From positions 1 through 64,000 of the forward strand of contig JAHCJV010000001.1 in the NCBI GenBank assembly GCA_026126105.1: DNA of 64,000 bases. The letters are read 5' to 3'. Every line of letters starts with the position of its first letter. The stretch's first letter is position 1. The notes under the pieces were generated by a model. It saw only the letters and a program-made list of their open reading frames with translations, ran no database searches and was not told the DNA's origin. This document shows positions 43,614 to 53,556 of this stretch, piece by piece. The DNA comes from Enhydrobacter sp. Its GTDB lineage: Bacteria > Pseudomonadota > Alphaproteobacteria > Reyranellales > Reyranellaceae. The position numbers and the translations under genes are program-made.

Positions 43614-44717
43614 ATGCGCTGGAGCTTCCTGCGTGGTGGCACCGCTCTGCTGGTCGCCACCGGCCTCCTGTCTGCGTGCGCGAGCGGTGGCGGAACCGCC
43701 GACGAGAGCAAGGTGCGCATGGCGCCGATCTCGTTTAACGAGATTCCCGGCTGGGCCGACGACCGGCAGGGCGAAGCGCTGGTCGCCTTCAAGCGATCGT
43801 GCCCCAAACTGACAAGCGGCTCGGCATCGAAGATCGCAACTGACGGGGGCGAGAAAACGATAACTGCGGCGGAGTGGAAGCTCATCTGCCATAGCGCTCA
43901 AGGGGTGAAGGATACCGATACTCCTGCTGCTCGACGCTTCTTCGAGGAGAATTTCCGGCCTTTGATCGTGCAGGCTCCCGGAAGCTTTACAGGCTATTTC
44001 GAGCCCGAACTGCGCGGCAGCCGCGCTCCATCGAGAATTTACACCGTCCCGGTCTATCGGCGGCCATCCGATCTCGGCGATGCCCCCTACTACACGCGGG
44101 CTGAGATCGAACAGGGTGTACTCAAGGGCAAGGGGCTTGAGATTGCGTGGGTTCAGGATCCTGTTGCGTTGTTCGAAGTGCAGGTCCAAGGCAGCGGGCG
44201 CATTCATCTCGCCGAAGGCGGCACGCTCAGCATCGGTTTCGACGGCTCGAACAATCGTCCCTATACGGCAATCGGCGGCGTCCTGGCAGACATGGGCGTG
44301 ATGCGGCGCGAGGAGGCGACTTGGCCCGCGATACGCAACTGGCTGAAGCGCAATCCCCAAAAGGGCCGCGAAGTGATGCGCAAGAACGAGCGCTACATCT
44401 TCTTCAAGGACACGAGGAGCACCGCCGCCGCCGGCTCTCAGGGCGTGCCGCTGACAGCGCAACGCAGTCTGGCAGTCGATCCCCGTTTCACACCCTTCGG
44501 CACTCCGATCTGGGTCGACACCCAGCGTCCGGTGATCGGGAAGCCGGGCCAGGTCGAGATTTATCGGCATTTGTTCATTGCCCAGGATAGCGGTGCCGCC
44601 ATCAAAGGCCCGGCCCGCGGCGACGTGTTTTTTGGCGGCGGCGCCAACGCCGCCGACTGGGCGGGCCGCATGGTAGGCACCGGCCAAGCCATCGTGCTTG
44701 TACCGAATCGGGGCTGA
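43614..44717 (+). CDS. mltA: Membrane-bound lytic murein transglycosylase A
   Basis: Peptidoglycan lytic transglycosylase, 367 residues. The lipobox LLSAC places the lipid on Cys22, so it is an outer-membrane lipoprotein. MltA domain: SFTGYFEPELRGSRAPS, EIAWVQDPVALFEVQVQGSGRI, and the 3D domain at the C-terminus (AQRSLAVDPRFTPFGTPIWVD, LFIAQDSGAAIKGPARGDVFFG) with the three conserved Asp residues. Starts 20 bases after the Tim44-like gene, a conserved pair. Confidence 0.93.
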   Translation: MRWSFLRGGTALLVATGLLSACASGGGTADESKVRMAPISFNEIPGWADDRQGEALVAFKRSCPKLTSGSASKIATDGGEKTITAAEWKLICHSAQGVKDTDTPAARRFFEENFRPLIVQAPGSFTGYFEPELRGSRAPSRIYTVPVYRRPSDLGDAPYYTRAEIEQGVLKGKGLEIAWVQDPVALFEVQVQGSGRIHLAEGGTLSIGFDGSNNRPYTAIGGVLADMGVMRREEATWPAIRNWLKRNPQKGREVMRKNERYIFFKDTRSTAAAGSQGVPLTAQRSLAVDPRFTPFGTPIWVDTQRPVIGKPGQVEIYRHLFIAQDSGAAIKGPARGDVFFGGGANAADWAGRMVGTGQAIVLVPNRG

Positions 44718-44770
44718 ACCGCGACGGATTATCCGGAGCGGCACCGTTGCACCGCGTTTTTGCGGCTGCC

Positions 44771-45571
44771 ATGGTGGCCGATGTGTCCAGTCCGCCCGCC
44801 AACAACCGCCCGCGCCGCGTGGCGCTCTTCGTCACCTGTCTTGTAGACCTGTTCCGACCGTCTGTCGGCTTCGCGGCAGTGAAGCTTCTGGAAGATGCGG
44901 GCTGCACGGTCGAGGTGCCGCCCCTGCAGGTGTGCTGCGGGCAGCCGGCCTACAATTCCGGTGATCGCACCACGACACGGGCAATCGCCGCCCAGATCGT
45001 CGAAATGTTCGAGGGGTATGAGGCCGTAGTGGTACCATCTGGCTCCTGCGGTGGCATGCTTTCTCGCCACTATCCCGGCCTTTTCGACGACGAGCCGGCG
45101 ATGAAGGCACGAGCGGAGAGACTGGCCGCACGCAGTCACGAGCTGGTGTCTTTTCTGGTCGACGTGCTGGGCGTGACCTCGGTAGCCGCGCATTACGAGG
45201 ACGTCGTCACATATCACGATTCCTGCTCGGGCCTGCGCGAGCTCGGCATCAAGCAGCAGCCTCGCCGCCTTCTCGACTCGGTACGAGGCCTCACCATGCG
45301 TGAGATGAGCACACCGGAAGTCTGCTGCGGTTTCGGAGGCACCTTCTGCGTGAAGTACCCGGAGATCTCCAATGCCATGGTGGGCGAGAAGTCGGCCGAT
45401 GTCGCGGCATCCGGCGCCGGTACGTTGCTGGCGGGCGATCTTGGCTGCCTCTTGAACATGGCAGGCAAGCTGCAGCGCGACGGCAACCCGGTCAGGGTTC
45501 GGCACGTCGCCGAAGTGTTGGCCGATATGGGCAGCCTGCCGCCGATTGGCGAAGTCGGGCGTCAACGCTGA
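44771..45571 (+). CDS. lutA: L-lactate utilisation protein LutA (Fe-S/CCG domain)
   Basis: 266 residues from the ATG at 44771; an upstream TTG at 44747 is the alternative. Two cysteine-rich CCG domains are present: PPLQVCCGQPAYNSGD and SGSCGGML in the first, YHDSCSGLRELGI and EVCCGFGGTFCVKYPEIS in the second. LutA works with LutB and LutC in oxidation of L-lactate to pyruvate. No lactate permease or regulator is adjacent. Stop and lutB start share a base. Confidence 0.92.
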   Translation: MVADVSSPPANNRPRRVALFVTCLVDLFRPSVGFAAVKLLEDAGCTVEVPPLQVCCGQPAYNSGDRTTTRAIAAQIVEMFEGYEAVVVPSGSCGGMLSRHYPGLFDDEPAMKARAERLAARSHELVSFLVDVLGVTSVAAHYEDVVTYHDSCSGLRELGIKQQPRRLLDSVRGLTMREMSTPEVCCGFGGTFCVKYPEISNAMVGEKSADVAASGAGTLLAGDLGCLLNMAGKLQRDGNPVRVRHVAEVLADMGSLPPIGEVGRQR

Positions 45572-47004
45572 TGCAGTCGACCAGCCGCAACTTCCATCAC
45601 AACGTCGAGGACGCCCTCGCAAATCCCAACCTGCAGGATTCGCTGGCCAAGCTGAAGGTCGGGTTCTCGGAGCGCCGGCGGCAGGCGGTCGAGCGGCTGC
45701 CCGAGTTCGAGGCCCTGCGCGACGCCGCGCGCGACATCAAGAATCACACGCTCGCCAATCTCGATTTCTACCTCGAGGAGTTCGAGCGAAAGGTTACGGC
45801 GCTGGGCGGCCACGTTCACTGGGCACCGACGGCGGCAGATGCGCGACGCATCATCACCGAGCTCTGCCTAAGCGTTGGCGCACGCACGATCGCCAAGTCG
45901 AAATCGATGATCTCGGAAGAGATCGGGATCAACGATCATCTCGAGGCGCAGGGTATCGCGCCGATCGAAACCGATCTCGGAGAGTATATCATCCAGCTGC
46001 GGCGCGAACCGCCCAGCCACATCATCGCGCCGGCAGTGCATCTCACGAAGGACCAGGTCGCCGACACGTTTCTGGAGCATCACCGGGCTCTCGGCTTCAC
46101 TCAGCGTCTGACCGAGCGTAGCGATCTGGTGGCCGAGGCGCGCCATGTGCTCCGGCAGAAGTTCCTCGACGCCGATGTAGGCCTTACCGGAGCGAATTTC
46201 CTGGTCGCCGAGACCGGCTCGTCGATGCTGGTGACGAACGAGGGCAATGCCGATCTTTCCAATACGCTGCCCAGGATGCACATCGTGCTCGCCAGCATCG
46301 AGAAGGTGATCCCGACACTCGAGGACGCCGCCGTGCTGCTGCGGGTGCTGGCGAGATCGGCGACGGGCCAGGAATCTTCAGTTTACACGACGCTCAACAC
46401 AGGACCCAAACGCAGCGGCGATCTCGACGGGCCTTCGCAGTATCACGTCGTCATCCTCGACAACGGGCGCTCCTCGGTGCTGGGGACCGATATGCAGGAG
46501 ATGCTACGCTGCATCCGCTGCGGTGCCTGCATGAATCATTGTCCCGTATATGGTGCGATCGGCGGCCATGCTTATGGATGGGTCTATCCCGGCCCGATCG
46601 GTGCGGTCCTGACGCCGCAGCTCATCGGCGTCGAAGAAGCGAGTAATCTCCCCAATGCATCCACCTTCTGCGGCCGGTGCGAAAGCGTCTGTCCGGTGCG
46701 CATTCCGTTGCCCAAGCTGATGCGGCACTGGCGCGAGCGCGAGTTCGAACGCCATCTAACTCCGAAGGCCGTTCGCCAGGGCCTCGCGCTCTGGAGCTTT
46801 CTGGCACAGCGCCCGAAGCTCTATAGATTGCTGACAGGCTGGACGAACCGTACGCTCGCGCTGTTCGGGCGGGGCGAGGGCCGTTTTCGCGCCTTGCCGC
46901 TGGCGTCGGGGTGGACACGGTTCAGGGACTTTCCGGCGCCCGAGTCCGGTGGCACGTTTCACGCGCAATGGGCCCGGCACGGCGGAGCCCGCCCGCGGCC
47001 ATGA
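45571..47004 (+). CDS. lutB: L-lactate utilisation iron-sulfur protein LutB
   Basis: 477 residues. The LUD domain (about 75-300) includes GANFLVAETGSSMLVTNEGNADL. It is followed by two 4Fe-4S motifs: CIRCGACMNHCPVYG (about 313-327) and CGRCESVCPVRIPLP. The C-terminal DUF3390-type tail follows. It carries electrons in the LutABC complex. Overlaps lutC by 4 bases. Confidence 0.94.
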   Translation: MQSTSRNFHHNVEDALANPNLQDSLAKLKVGFSERRRQAVERLPEFEALRDAARDIKNHTLANLDFYLEEFERKVTALGGHVHWAPTAADARRIITELCLSVGARTIAKSKSMISEEIGINDHLEAQGIAPIETDLGEYIIQLRREPPSHIIAPAVHLTKDQVADTFLEHHRALGFTQRLTERSDLVAEARHVLRQKFLDADVGLTGANFLVAETGSSMLVTNEGNADLSNTLPRMHIVLASIEKVIPTLEDAAVLLRVLARSATGQESSVYTTLNTGPKRSGDLDGPSQYHVVILDNGRSSVLGTDMQEMLRCIRCGACMNHCPVYGAIGGHAYGWVYPGPIGAVLTPQLIGVEEASNLPNASTFCGRCESVCPVRIPLPKLMRHWREREFERHLTPKAVRQGLALWSFLAQRPKLYRLLTGWTNRTLALFGRGEGRFRALPLASGWTRFRDFPAPESGGTFHAQWARHGGARPRP

Positions 47005-47687
47005 GCGCGACGAACGGTGGAGCCCGTACGCAGATCCTGAACGGCATTCGCCGTTCGCTCCGGCGCGGCGAATTGGCCGGGCCTGCGAGGGAATCCGTCG
47101 CGGCGCGTCTCAACGCGCCGCTGCGCGGCCCTCTCGTCGGCCGCGCGCAGCTTCCGCAGCCGGAGAAGGTCGCGCTTTTCTGCCAGTGGGCGGAAATCAA
47201 CAATGCGACCGTGGCGCGCGTGGCGGCAGGCGAGGTCGCCGGCGAGGTCGCCGCCTACCTTGTCCGCAACAATCTGCCCGCGGAGGCCGCAATGGCACCA
47301 TCGCCCCTGCTCGACCGCTATGGCTGGTCTGGGCAGAAGTTGCTGACGCTGCGGCGTGGGCGCGGGGAAGGCCGCGACCAGGTGTCGATCACCGGCGCGT
47401 TCGCCGGCATCGCCGAAACCGGGACTCTCGTGATGGTTTCGGGAGCCGATCATCCGGTATCGCTGAACCTGTTGCCCGACACCCACATCGTGGTCCTGCG
47501 CGAGGAAGACGTCGTCGCTGGCTATGAAGAGGTCTGGGCGCGGCTTCGGGAGCGCTACGGCAAGGATGCCCTGCCGAGGACCGTGAACACCATCACGGGC
47601 CCGTCGCGCACCGGCGATATAGAGCAGGCCATGGAACTCGGCGCGCACGGGCCGCGCCGCATGCATATTGTCGTGGTCCCCGAATGA
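47001..47687 (+). CDS. lutC: L-lactate utilisation protein LutC
   Basis: 228 residues, ATGA overlap with lutB. LUD domain: SITGAFAGIAETGTLVMVSGADHPVSLNLLPDTHIVVLREEDVV and NTITGPSRTGDIEQAMELGAHGPRRMHIVVV, both diagnostic. Third member of the LutABC lactate oxidation complex. The stop overlaps the start of a methyltransferase gene, so the operon has a fourth, unexpected member. Confidence 0.93.
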   Translation: MSATNGGARTQILNGIRRSLRRGELAGPARESVAARLNAPLRGPLVGRAQLPQPEKVALFCQWAEINNATVARVAAGEVAGEVAAYLVRNNLPAEAAMAPSPLLDRYGWSGQKLLTLRRGRGEGRDQVSITGAFAGIAETGTLVMVSGADHPVSLNLLPDTHIVVLREEDVVAGYEEVWARLRERYGKDALPRTVNTITGPSRTGDIEQAMELGAHGPRRMHIVVVPE

Positions 47688-48451
47688 CCCCCGCCGGCGG
47701 CGCGCCCCTCCCCCCACGCAAGGGTGAGCTGCGCATCGTCGGCACGAGCGTGACACGGGAGATCGATCTGATGCTCGAGCGGGTGGCCGAATCGGTCGGC
47801 GGTCGGGCGCCCATGGTCCTGCAGGTGGGGGCCAAGTCGTCAGTATCGGATCGCAACGAGCGAAATTGGCGCGCGCTGATTTCAAGGCGCTTCAAGGATC
47901 GGATGCGCTTCGTCGGCATCGACCTGGCTGACGGGAGCAATGTCGATCGAAGGCTCGACATATGCAGCTCGCCGAGGACGATCGAACAGGCCTTGGGCCG
48001 GGGATCATTCGACCTCGTCGTGTGTTGCCACGTGCTGGAACACACCGTCTCGCCTTGGAAAGCCGCGCGCAACATTGCGTCTGTCCTGAGGCCGGGCGGC
48101 CTCGCTTACGTGTCGACTCCGTGGTCACAGGCCTTTCACGCGGCGCCCGACGATTATTGGCGCTTTTCAGTTCGCGGCTTGACGTTGCTGTTCGAAGGTT
48201 TCGAGTTCGTCTCATCGTTCTATAGCGGCGGCGACGTTGGCCTGGACGTCGCCTATCGCGTCGAGCGCGACGGAGGTCCCTGTCTTGAAGCGGGAGCCGG
48301 CGCCGTGGAGCAGGGGCTTTTTCAGCTCGTGCTCGATCACGAGGACAATCGCGCCGTGCTGGCGCGACAGGTTACGGAGCGCCTCCCGGTGTCGCGCACT
48401 TATCTGCCGACCCTGTTCGTGAACGTGGTAGGGCGCAAACCTCTCAAATGA
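47684..48451 (+). CDS. SAM-dependent methyltransferase at end of lut operon
   Basis: 255 residues, overlapping the lutC stop by 4 bases. MVLQVGAKSSVSDRN is a weak SAM loop. VGIDLADGSNVDRRLDI and SFDLVVCCHVLEHTVSPWKAARNIASVLRPGGLAYVSTPW are the standard Methyltransf_11/23 pattern, with WRFSVRGLTLLF later. No known lactate role for such a protein. The gene is followed by a strong terminator. Confidence 0.78.
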   Translation: MTPAGGAPLPPRKGELRIVGTSVTREIDLMLERVAESVGGRAPMVLQVGAKSSVSDRNERNWRALISRRFKDRMRFVGIDLADGSNVDRRLDICSSPRTIEQALGRGSFDLVVCCHVLEHTVSPWKAARNIASVLRPGGLAYVSTPWSQAFHAAPDDYWRFSVRGLTLLFEGFEFVSSFYSGGDVGLDVAYRVERDGGPCLEAGAGAVEQGLFQLVLDHEDNRAVLARQVTERLPVSRTYLPTLFVNVVGRKPLK

Positions 48452-48477
48452 AAAGAGCGGGCTTTCGCCCGCTCTTT
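48452..48477. terminator. Bidirectional intrinsic terminator
   Basis: Stem AAAGAGCGGGC/GCCCGCTCTTT (11 pairs) with a TTTC loop, A-rich on one side and T-rich on the other. It lies between the convergent methyltransferase and porin genes and can serve both. Confidence 0.9.
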
Positions 48478-48501
48478 CCCAATCTGCCTGCAGTCGTTTG
48501 A

Positions 48502-49920
48502 CTAGAAGCGCAGGTCCATGCCGAGCATGGCCGCCCACGCCCTGCCCTGAGTGCCGTTGACCGGACCCTGGACGTTCCAGTAGATGCCGCCGCCGACCAG
48601 CTTGATGCCCGGTCCGAGGGCGTAGTTGACGCCAAGCTCGAACTTGTCCGTCTGATAACCTCCGAACACGGCCGCGCCCGCGAAGGGATCTGTGCCGAAG
48701 TTCGCCGACGCCGAGCCCGCAGGACCGACTGTGCCGATCGCGCTGGTGGTACCCTGCCCGATCACGCCGAGCTGAGATGCGCCGTTGCCGTTGTCGGTAT
48801 TGACGTGGCCCCAGCCGAACGACATCTGCCAAGGACCGGTTTCGTACATGATCGACGCCGCCCACTTGCGGCTCTCGCTCGCCTGGCCGGTGTAGTAGTT
48901 GCCGCCGAGACCGTTGTTGTCGTAGCCGTAGGAGCCGCCAACCGTGAAGCCGGCGAAGCCGAACTGTGCGCCGACGACCCACTGCTTCCAGTTCGAGTAG
49001 TTCGCACCGGTTGCCGTGTTGGCATTGTTCGTGTTCTGGTTGAAGCTCGGATTGAAGGTAAGGTACGAGAACGCGCCGAAGAGAGCGACGGTCACGTCTC
49101 CGAACTTGTTCAGGTAGTTGGCGCCGACGTCGAACATATTCTGAAAGGAATTGTCGTTGATCGGGCAGTTGCTTGCCGAAGTCGGATCGTTCAAGCCGCA
49201 GATGCCTGCAACGCCGCCGGGGCCGACGCCGGTAAGACCGCGCGCTAGCTGGGCGTTCGGAGCAACGTTGATCTTCGGCGCGTAACCGACACCGATCTGC
49301 AGACCCATGAAACGCGGGGTGAAGTAGTTGATGCGGTTCACGTCCTGGTATTGGCCGCCGATCGTGAAGAACGTCGCCGCACCTTGAGATGGGTTAGCGA
49401 GCATGGCGCCGCTGGCCCAGTTGAAGTTCGAGTTGTGCTGGAAGAAGCCCCAGCCCAACAGCGCCGAGGGCGCGCCATAATACATACGATAAGAGGCCTG
49501 GTCGCGCGCACCGAACTCGACGCGGCCCCAGTCACCGAAGGCGAACAGGTAAGCTTCGTCGATCTGACGGCCGTGGCTGGTAGCGACGATACTGTTGTCC
49601 CAGCCTTCGAGCTCGACGGTCAGACCTACCGTGGTGCCGTTGTCCAGCTTCGACTGGCCGATGAAATGGATTTCACCTTCCTGGATGAACTGGAGACCCT
49701 TGTATTGGACTGACGGGGTCGCACCGCCCGGCAGCCGGGTGAAATTCCCGCTTCCAAGCAGGGCGGGGCTACCATAAACGCCTTCGATATTGCCGGCGAG
49801 CGCATAGAACTGATAGTAGCCGCCAACGCCGATCTTGATCGGGTCAGCTGCCATGGCCGGGGCGGCCATCAGTCCACCGGCGACCAAGGCGGTCGATCCC
49901 AGTAGAAGCTTTTTCATCAT
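48502..49920 (-). CDS. Outer membrane porin
   Basis: 472 residues from tandem ATGs at 49920/49917, preceded directly by AGAGGGAGA. Signal peptide MMKKLLLGSTALVAGGLMAAPAMA. The mature part starts ADPIKIGVGGYYQFYAL and shows alternating polar/hydrophobic strands with WGRVEFGARDQASYRMYYGAPS (constriction-loop region). It ends in aromatic Phe (AAMLGMDLRF), the outer-membrane insertion signal. This is the gram-negative trimeric porin type common in Rhodospirillales. It is a single gene with its own promoter region upstream. Confidence 0.9.
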   Translation of the reverse strand: MMKKLLLGSTALVAGGLMAAPAMAADPIKIGVGGYYQFYALAGNIEGVYGSPALLGSGNFTRLPGGATPSVQYKGLQFIQEGEIHFIGQSKLDNGTTVGLTVELEGWDNSIVATSHGRQIDEAYLFAFGDWGRVEFGARDQASYRMYYGAPSALLGWGFFQHNSNFNWASGAMLANPSQGAATFFTIGGQYQDVNRINYFTPRFMGLQIGVGYAPKINVAPNAQLARGLTGVGPGGVAGICGLNDPTSASNCPINDNSFQNMFDVGANYLNKFGDVTVALFGAFSYLTFNPSFNQNTNNANTATGANYSNWKQWVVGAQFGFAGFTVGGSYGYDNNGLGGNYYTGQASESRKWAASIMYETGPWQMSFGWGHVNTDNGNGASQLGVIGQGTTSAIGTVGPAGSASANFGTDPFAGAAVFGGYQTDKFELGVNYALGPGIKLVGGGIYWNVQGPVNGTQGRAWAAMLGMDLRF

Positions 49921-50293
49921 TCTCCCTCTCTCGTTGATCAGAAACTGGTACGTACCAAAGGCCTGCCCGACCGGCGGAAAGTGGAAGCTAGGAACGCAGC
50001 GACGCACTGCCCCCGCCAAGACGGTCAATCAATAGAACACGGTGCCGAAACGAGGGTCAAGAAATGGACGCTCCATTGAACGATTCTCCCCTCACCTGTG
50101 GCGCCTTTGTCACATTTTGCATAGGACTGAATGCACCGTTGTCGGTCTTTCAAAGCAACTCTCGGTGCGCCAACCGATCGCTTGAAGTCGGACGAGGCGA
50201 TGCTTATCGTCCGCCCGCCATTGCGCCCTGAAAAGGCCGGGACGCTACGATATCGTGACGGTATCAGGCCAAAACCGTCGGGGAATTGACGAC
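49921..50293. promoter_or_regulatory. Divergent promoter region of the porin and DUF3576 genes
   Basis: A 373-base gap without a credible gene. It must carry both promoters. A weak plus-strand candidate is TTGAAG (50182-50187), 16 bases, then TTATCG (50204-50209). TTGGTACGTACCAA (49945-49958 region) is a short palindrome upstream of the porin start. No terminator or RNA gene was recognised. Confidence 0.35.
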
Positions 50294-50860
50294 ATGTCAG
50301 GTTTATCCAACGCCATTCGCTTTTCGCTGCTGGGCCTGACGGCGCTGAGCCTAGTGGCGTGCGGCGATCCGAATGCCGTCAGCGAGAAGAGGTCGGGGCC
50401 GTCGGGGGATCGGAACAGGCGCGATGCCTCTGCGGGGCTGGGCGGCCGCACCCAGGAGGAGGGCACCCTTTTCGGTCCGGGCGGTCTGTTCGGAAGCCGG
50501 GCCAACAACAACAAGGAAACTTCCGGGACGGGGGTCGCGGTGAACGCCTTTCTGTGGCGGGCATCGCTCGATACCATCAATTTCATCCCGCTGATTTCGG
50601 CCGATCCGTTTGGCGGCGTCATCATCACCGACTGGTACACTCCTGCCGAAGCGCCGACCGAGCGCATGAAAGTCCAGATCACCATCCTCGACCGGGAGCT
50701 GCGGGCGGATGGCGTGCGGGTTTCCGTGTTCAAGCAGCAGCAGGGGGCCCGGACCGGCAGCACCTGGGTCGACGCGCAGGTCGATCCGCGCACCAACACG
50801 GAGATCGAGAACGCCATCCTGACACGCGCCCGGCAGCTCCGCATCGCCTCGGGGAGCTGA
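50294..50860 (+). CDS. DUF3576 family lipoprotein
   Basis: 188 residues from the ATG at 50294. Signal peptide with lipobox LSLVAC (Cys23). The conserved block AVNAFLWRASLDTINFIPLISADPFGGVIITDWY is diagnostic of DUF3576, and a C-terminal IENAILTRARQLRIA follows. Function is not established; the gene is typically found just upstream of leuS in alphaproteobacteria, as here. Confidence 0.9.
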   Translation: MSGLSNAIRFSLLGLTALSLVACGDPNAVSEKRSGPSGDRNRRDASAGLGGRTQEEGTLFGPGGLFGSRANNNKETSGTGVAVNAFLWRASLDTINFIPLISADPFGGVIITDWYTPAEAPTERMKVQITILDRELRADGVRVSVFKQQQGARTGSTWVDAQVDPRTNTEIENAILTRARQLRIASGS

Positions 50861-50945
50861 TCGCTCCCGGTCCGCGTCACAGGGCTTGACTTGAGAGGCC
50901 GCAGCTTGCATCCGCTGCGGCCTTGGTATTTTCGGGAGTCCATCC

Positions 50946-53549
50946 GTGTCGTCGCCCCAGGCGCCTCAACCGGCGCGCTACAATTTCCGCGAGACAGAAG
51001 CGAAGTGGCAGAAGCTGTGGGAGGACCGCCAGACCTTCCGCGCCGTCATGGATAAGGCACGTCCGAAGTACTATGTGCTGGAGATGTTCCCCTACCCGTC
51101 GGGGCGCATCCATATGGGTCACGTGCGCAACTACACGCAGGGCGACGTGATCGCCCGCTACAAGCGCGCGAAGGGCTTCAACGTCCTGCATCCGATGGGC
51201 TGGGACGCCTTCGGTCTCCCCGCCGAGAACGCGGCGATGGAAAAGAAGGTCCATCCCAAGGCCTGGACCTACGAAAACATCGCCACCATGAAGGCACAGC
51301 TCAAGTCGATGGGCCTGTCGCTGGACTGGAGCCGCGAGCTCGCGACCTGCGATCCCGCTTATTACCGCCATGAGCAGAAGATGTTCCTCGACTTCTGGAA
51401 GGCGGGCCTCGCCTATCGCAGCGAGGCCTGGGTCAACTGGGACCCCGTCGACAATACGGTGCTGGCGAACGAGCAGGTGATCGAGGGCAAGGGCTGGCGA
51501 ACCGGCGCGACCGTCGAGCGGCGCAAGCTCACCCAGTGGAACCTCAGGATGACGGCTTTCACCGAGGAGCTTCTCGAGCGCTTGAACACGCTCGACCGCT
51601 GGCCCGAGAAGGTGCGCCTGATGCAGGCCAACTGGATCGGCAAGAGCCGCGGTGCGCGCGTCTTCTGGGCGCTCACCGATTCTTCCGGGTCCGATCACGG
51701 CAAGCTCGAGATCTTCACGACCCGCCCCGACACACTGTACGGCGCGTCGTTCGCCGCCCTGTCCGTCGATCATCCGATCACCGCGGAAATCGCGGCAAAG
51801 GACCCCGGCCTGCAGCGCTTCATCGAGGAGTGCCGCAAGACCGGCACGGCTGCGGCCGAAGTCGAGACTGCGGAGAAACAGGGCTACAAGCTGCCGTTGC
51901 TCGCCAGACATCCCCTGCTGCCCGGCAAGACTATGCCGGTCTATGCCGCAAACTTCGTGTTGATGGAATACGGGACCGGCGCGATCTTCGGCTGCCCCGG
52001 CCACGACGAGCGTGACCACGAGTTTGCCACCAAGTACGGCCTGCCGATCCTCCCGGTCGTAATGCCGAAGGACGCCGATCCGGCCACTTTCAGCGTCGTG
52101 CAGGCGCCGTTCGTCGAGGATGGCGTGATCATCAACTCGGATTTCCTGAATGGCCTCGACGTCGAGGAAGCGATCGCGAAGGTCGTCGCGCGTCTCGAGG
52201 AACTCGGTGTCGGCAAGGGGACCATCCAGTACCGTCAGCGCGATTGGCTGGTGTCGCGGCAGCGCTACTGGGGCACGCCTATCCCGGCGATCCACTGCGA
52301 GACATGCGGCGTCGTACCGGTGCCGGAGAAGGACCTGCCGGTCGAGCTGCCGGAGGACGTCACCTTCGACAAGCCGGGCAATCCGCTCGACCATCATCCG
52401 ACCTGGAAGCACGTGGCCTGCCCCAGCTGTGGCGGCGCGGCTCGGCGCGAGACCGACACGTTCGACACCTTCGTGAACTCGAGCTGGTACTTCGATCGCT
52501 TCACCTCGCCCAACCTCGCGAGCGCGCCGTTCGACCGCGAGGAGGATCACTACTGGATGCCGGTCGACCAGTATATCGGCGGCGTCGAGCACGCGATCCT
52601 GCATTTGCTCTATTCGCGCTTCTGGACCCGCGCGATGCGCGAAGTGAAGATGACGAGTCGCGACGAACCCTTCGACGGGCTGTTCACTCAAGGCATGGTC
52701 TGTCACGAGACCTATCGCGCGCCTGACGGCACATGGTTGCTGCCCGAAGAGGTCGAGCGGGTCGATGGCGGCAAGGTCGTCCGCGTTTCCGACAAGGCTC
52801 CGGTCGAGGTCGGCCGTTCGGAGAAGATGTCGAAGTCGAAGAAGAACGTCGTCGATCCCGACCAGATCATCCACGACTACGGCGCCGACACGGCGCGCTG
52901 GTTCATGCTGTCCGACTCCCCGCCAGAGCGGGACCTTGAATGGACCGAAGCCGGCGTAGCCGGTGCGTGGCGATTCCAGCAGCGACTGCATCGCATCGCC
53001 AGCGAGGCGATCACCAAACTGCCGGCGGCCGATGCGTCACGGCCCGACACGTTTTGCGATGCGGCGATCGCGTTGCGCCGTGCCGCGCACAAGACGATCG
53101 CCGGGCTATCGGCGGACATCGAAGCCTTCCATTTCAACAAGGCGGTGGCTCGCTTGTACGAGCTTGCGAACACGATCGGCGGCTTCGAGGCAACGGACGA
53201 GACCAGCCGCTGGGCGTTGCGCGAGGCGCTGGAGATCTTCGTCCGCCTGATCGGCCCGATGACTCCCCACCTTGCGGAGGAGCTTTGGGGCGCCCTCGGA
53301 CACACGACCCTGCTCGCCGATTCCGGCTGGCCGGTCGCAGAGGAGACACTGCTCCGCGACGACACGCTCACGATCGCCGTGCAGCTGAACGGCAAGCTGC
53401 GCGGCACGGTGCAACTCCCCAAGGATTCCGGGAAGGACGTGGCGGAAGAGGCGGCGCTGGCGCTGCCGGAGATCGCGCGGGCGCTCGGCGGCCAGTCGCC
53501 CAAGCGGGTGATCGTGGTGCCGAACCGCATCGTGAACGTCGTGCTATAA
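50946..53549 (+). CDS. leuS: Leucyl-tRNA synthetase
   Basis: 867 residues from a GTG at 50946. HIGH motif as [15 protein letters not shown] (about 40-55), editing domain with [12 protein letters not shown] and [25 protein letters not shown], and [10 protein letters not shown] plus KMSKS as [15 protein letters not shown]. The C-terminal anticodon domain ends [13 protein letters not shown]. Complete class I enzyme of normal length. lptE, which often follows leuS, is not present; holA follows after 7 bases. Confidence 0.97.
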   Translation: MSSPQAPQPARYNFRETEAKWQKLWEDRQTFRAVMDKARPKYYVLEMFPYPSGRIHMGHVRNYTQGDVIARYKRAKGFNVLHPMGWDAFGLPAENAAMEKKVHPKAWTYENIATMKAQLKSMGLSLDWSRELATCDPAYYRHEQKMFLDFWKAGLAYRSEAWVNWDPVDNTVLANEQVIEGKGWRTGATVERRKLTQWNLRMTAFTEELLERLNTLDRWPEKVRLMQANWIGKSRGARVFWALTDSSGSDHGKLEIFTTRPDTLYGASFAALSVDHPITAEIAAKDPGLQRFIEECRKTGTAAAEVETAEKQGYKLPLLARHPLLPGKTMPVYAANFVLMEYGTGAIFGCPGHDERDHEFATKYGLPILPVVMPKDADPATFSVVQAPFVEDGVIINSDFLNGLDVEEAIAKVVARLEELGVGKGTIQYRQRDWLVSRQRYWGTPIPAIHCETCGVVPVPEKDLPVELPEDVTFDKPGNPLDHHPTWKHVACPSCGGAARRETDTFDTFVNSSWYFDRFTSPNLASAPFDREEDHYWMPVDQYIGGVEHAILHLLYSRFWTRAMREVKMTSRDEPFDGLFTQGMVCHETYRAPDGTWLLPEEVERVDGGKVVRVSDKAPVEVGRSEKMSKSKKNVVDPDQIIHDYGADTARWFMLSDSPPERDLEWTEAGVAGAWRFQQRLHRIASEAITKLPAADASRPDTFCDAAIALRRAAHKTIAGLSADIEAFHFNKAVARLYELANTIGGFEATDETSRWALREALEIFVRLIGPMTPHLAEELWGALGHTTLLADSGWPVAEETLLRDDTLTIAVQLNGKLRGTVQLPKDSGKDVAEEAALALPEIARALGGQSPKRVIVVPNRIVNVVL

Positions 53550-53556
53550 GCGCCTT

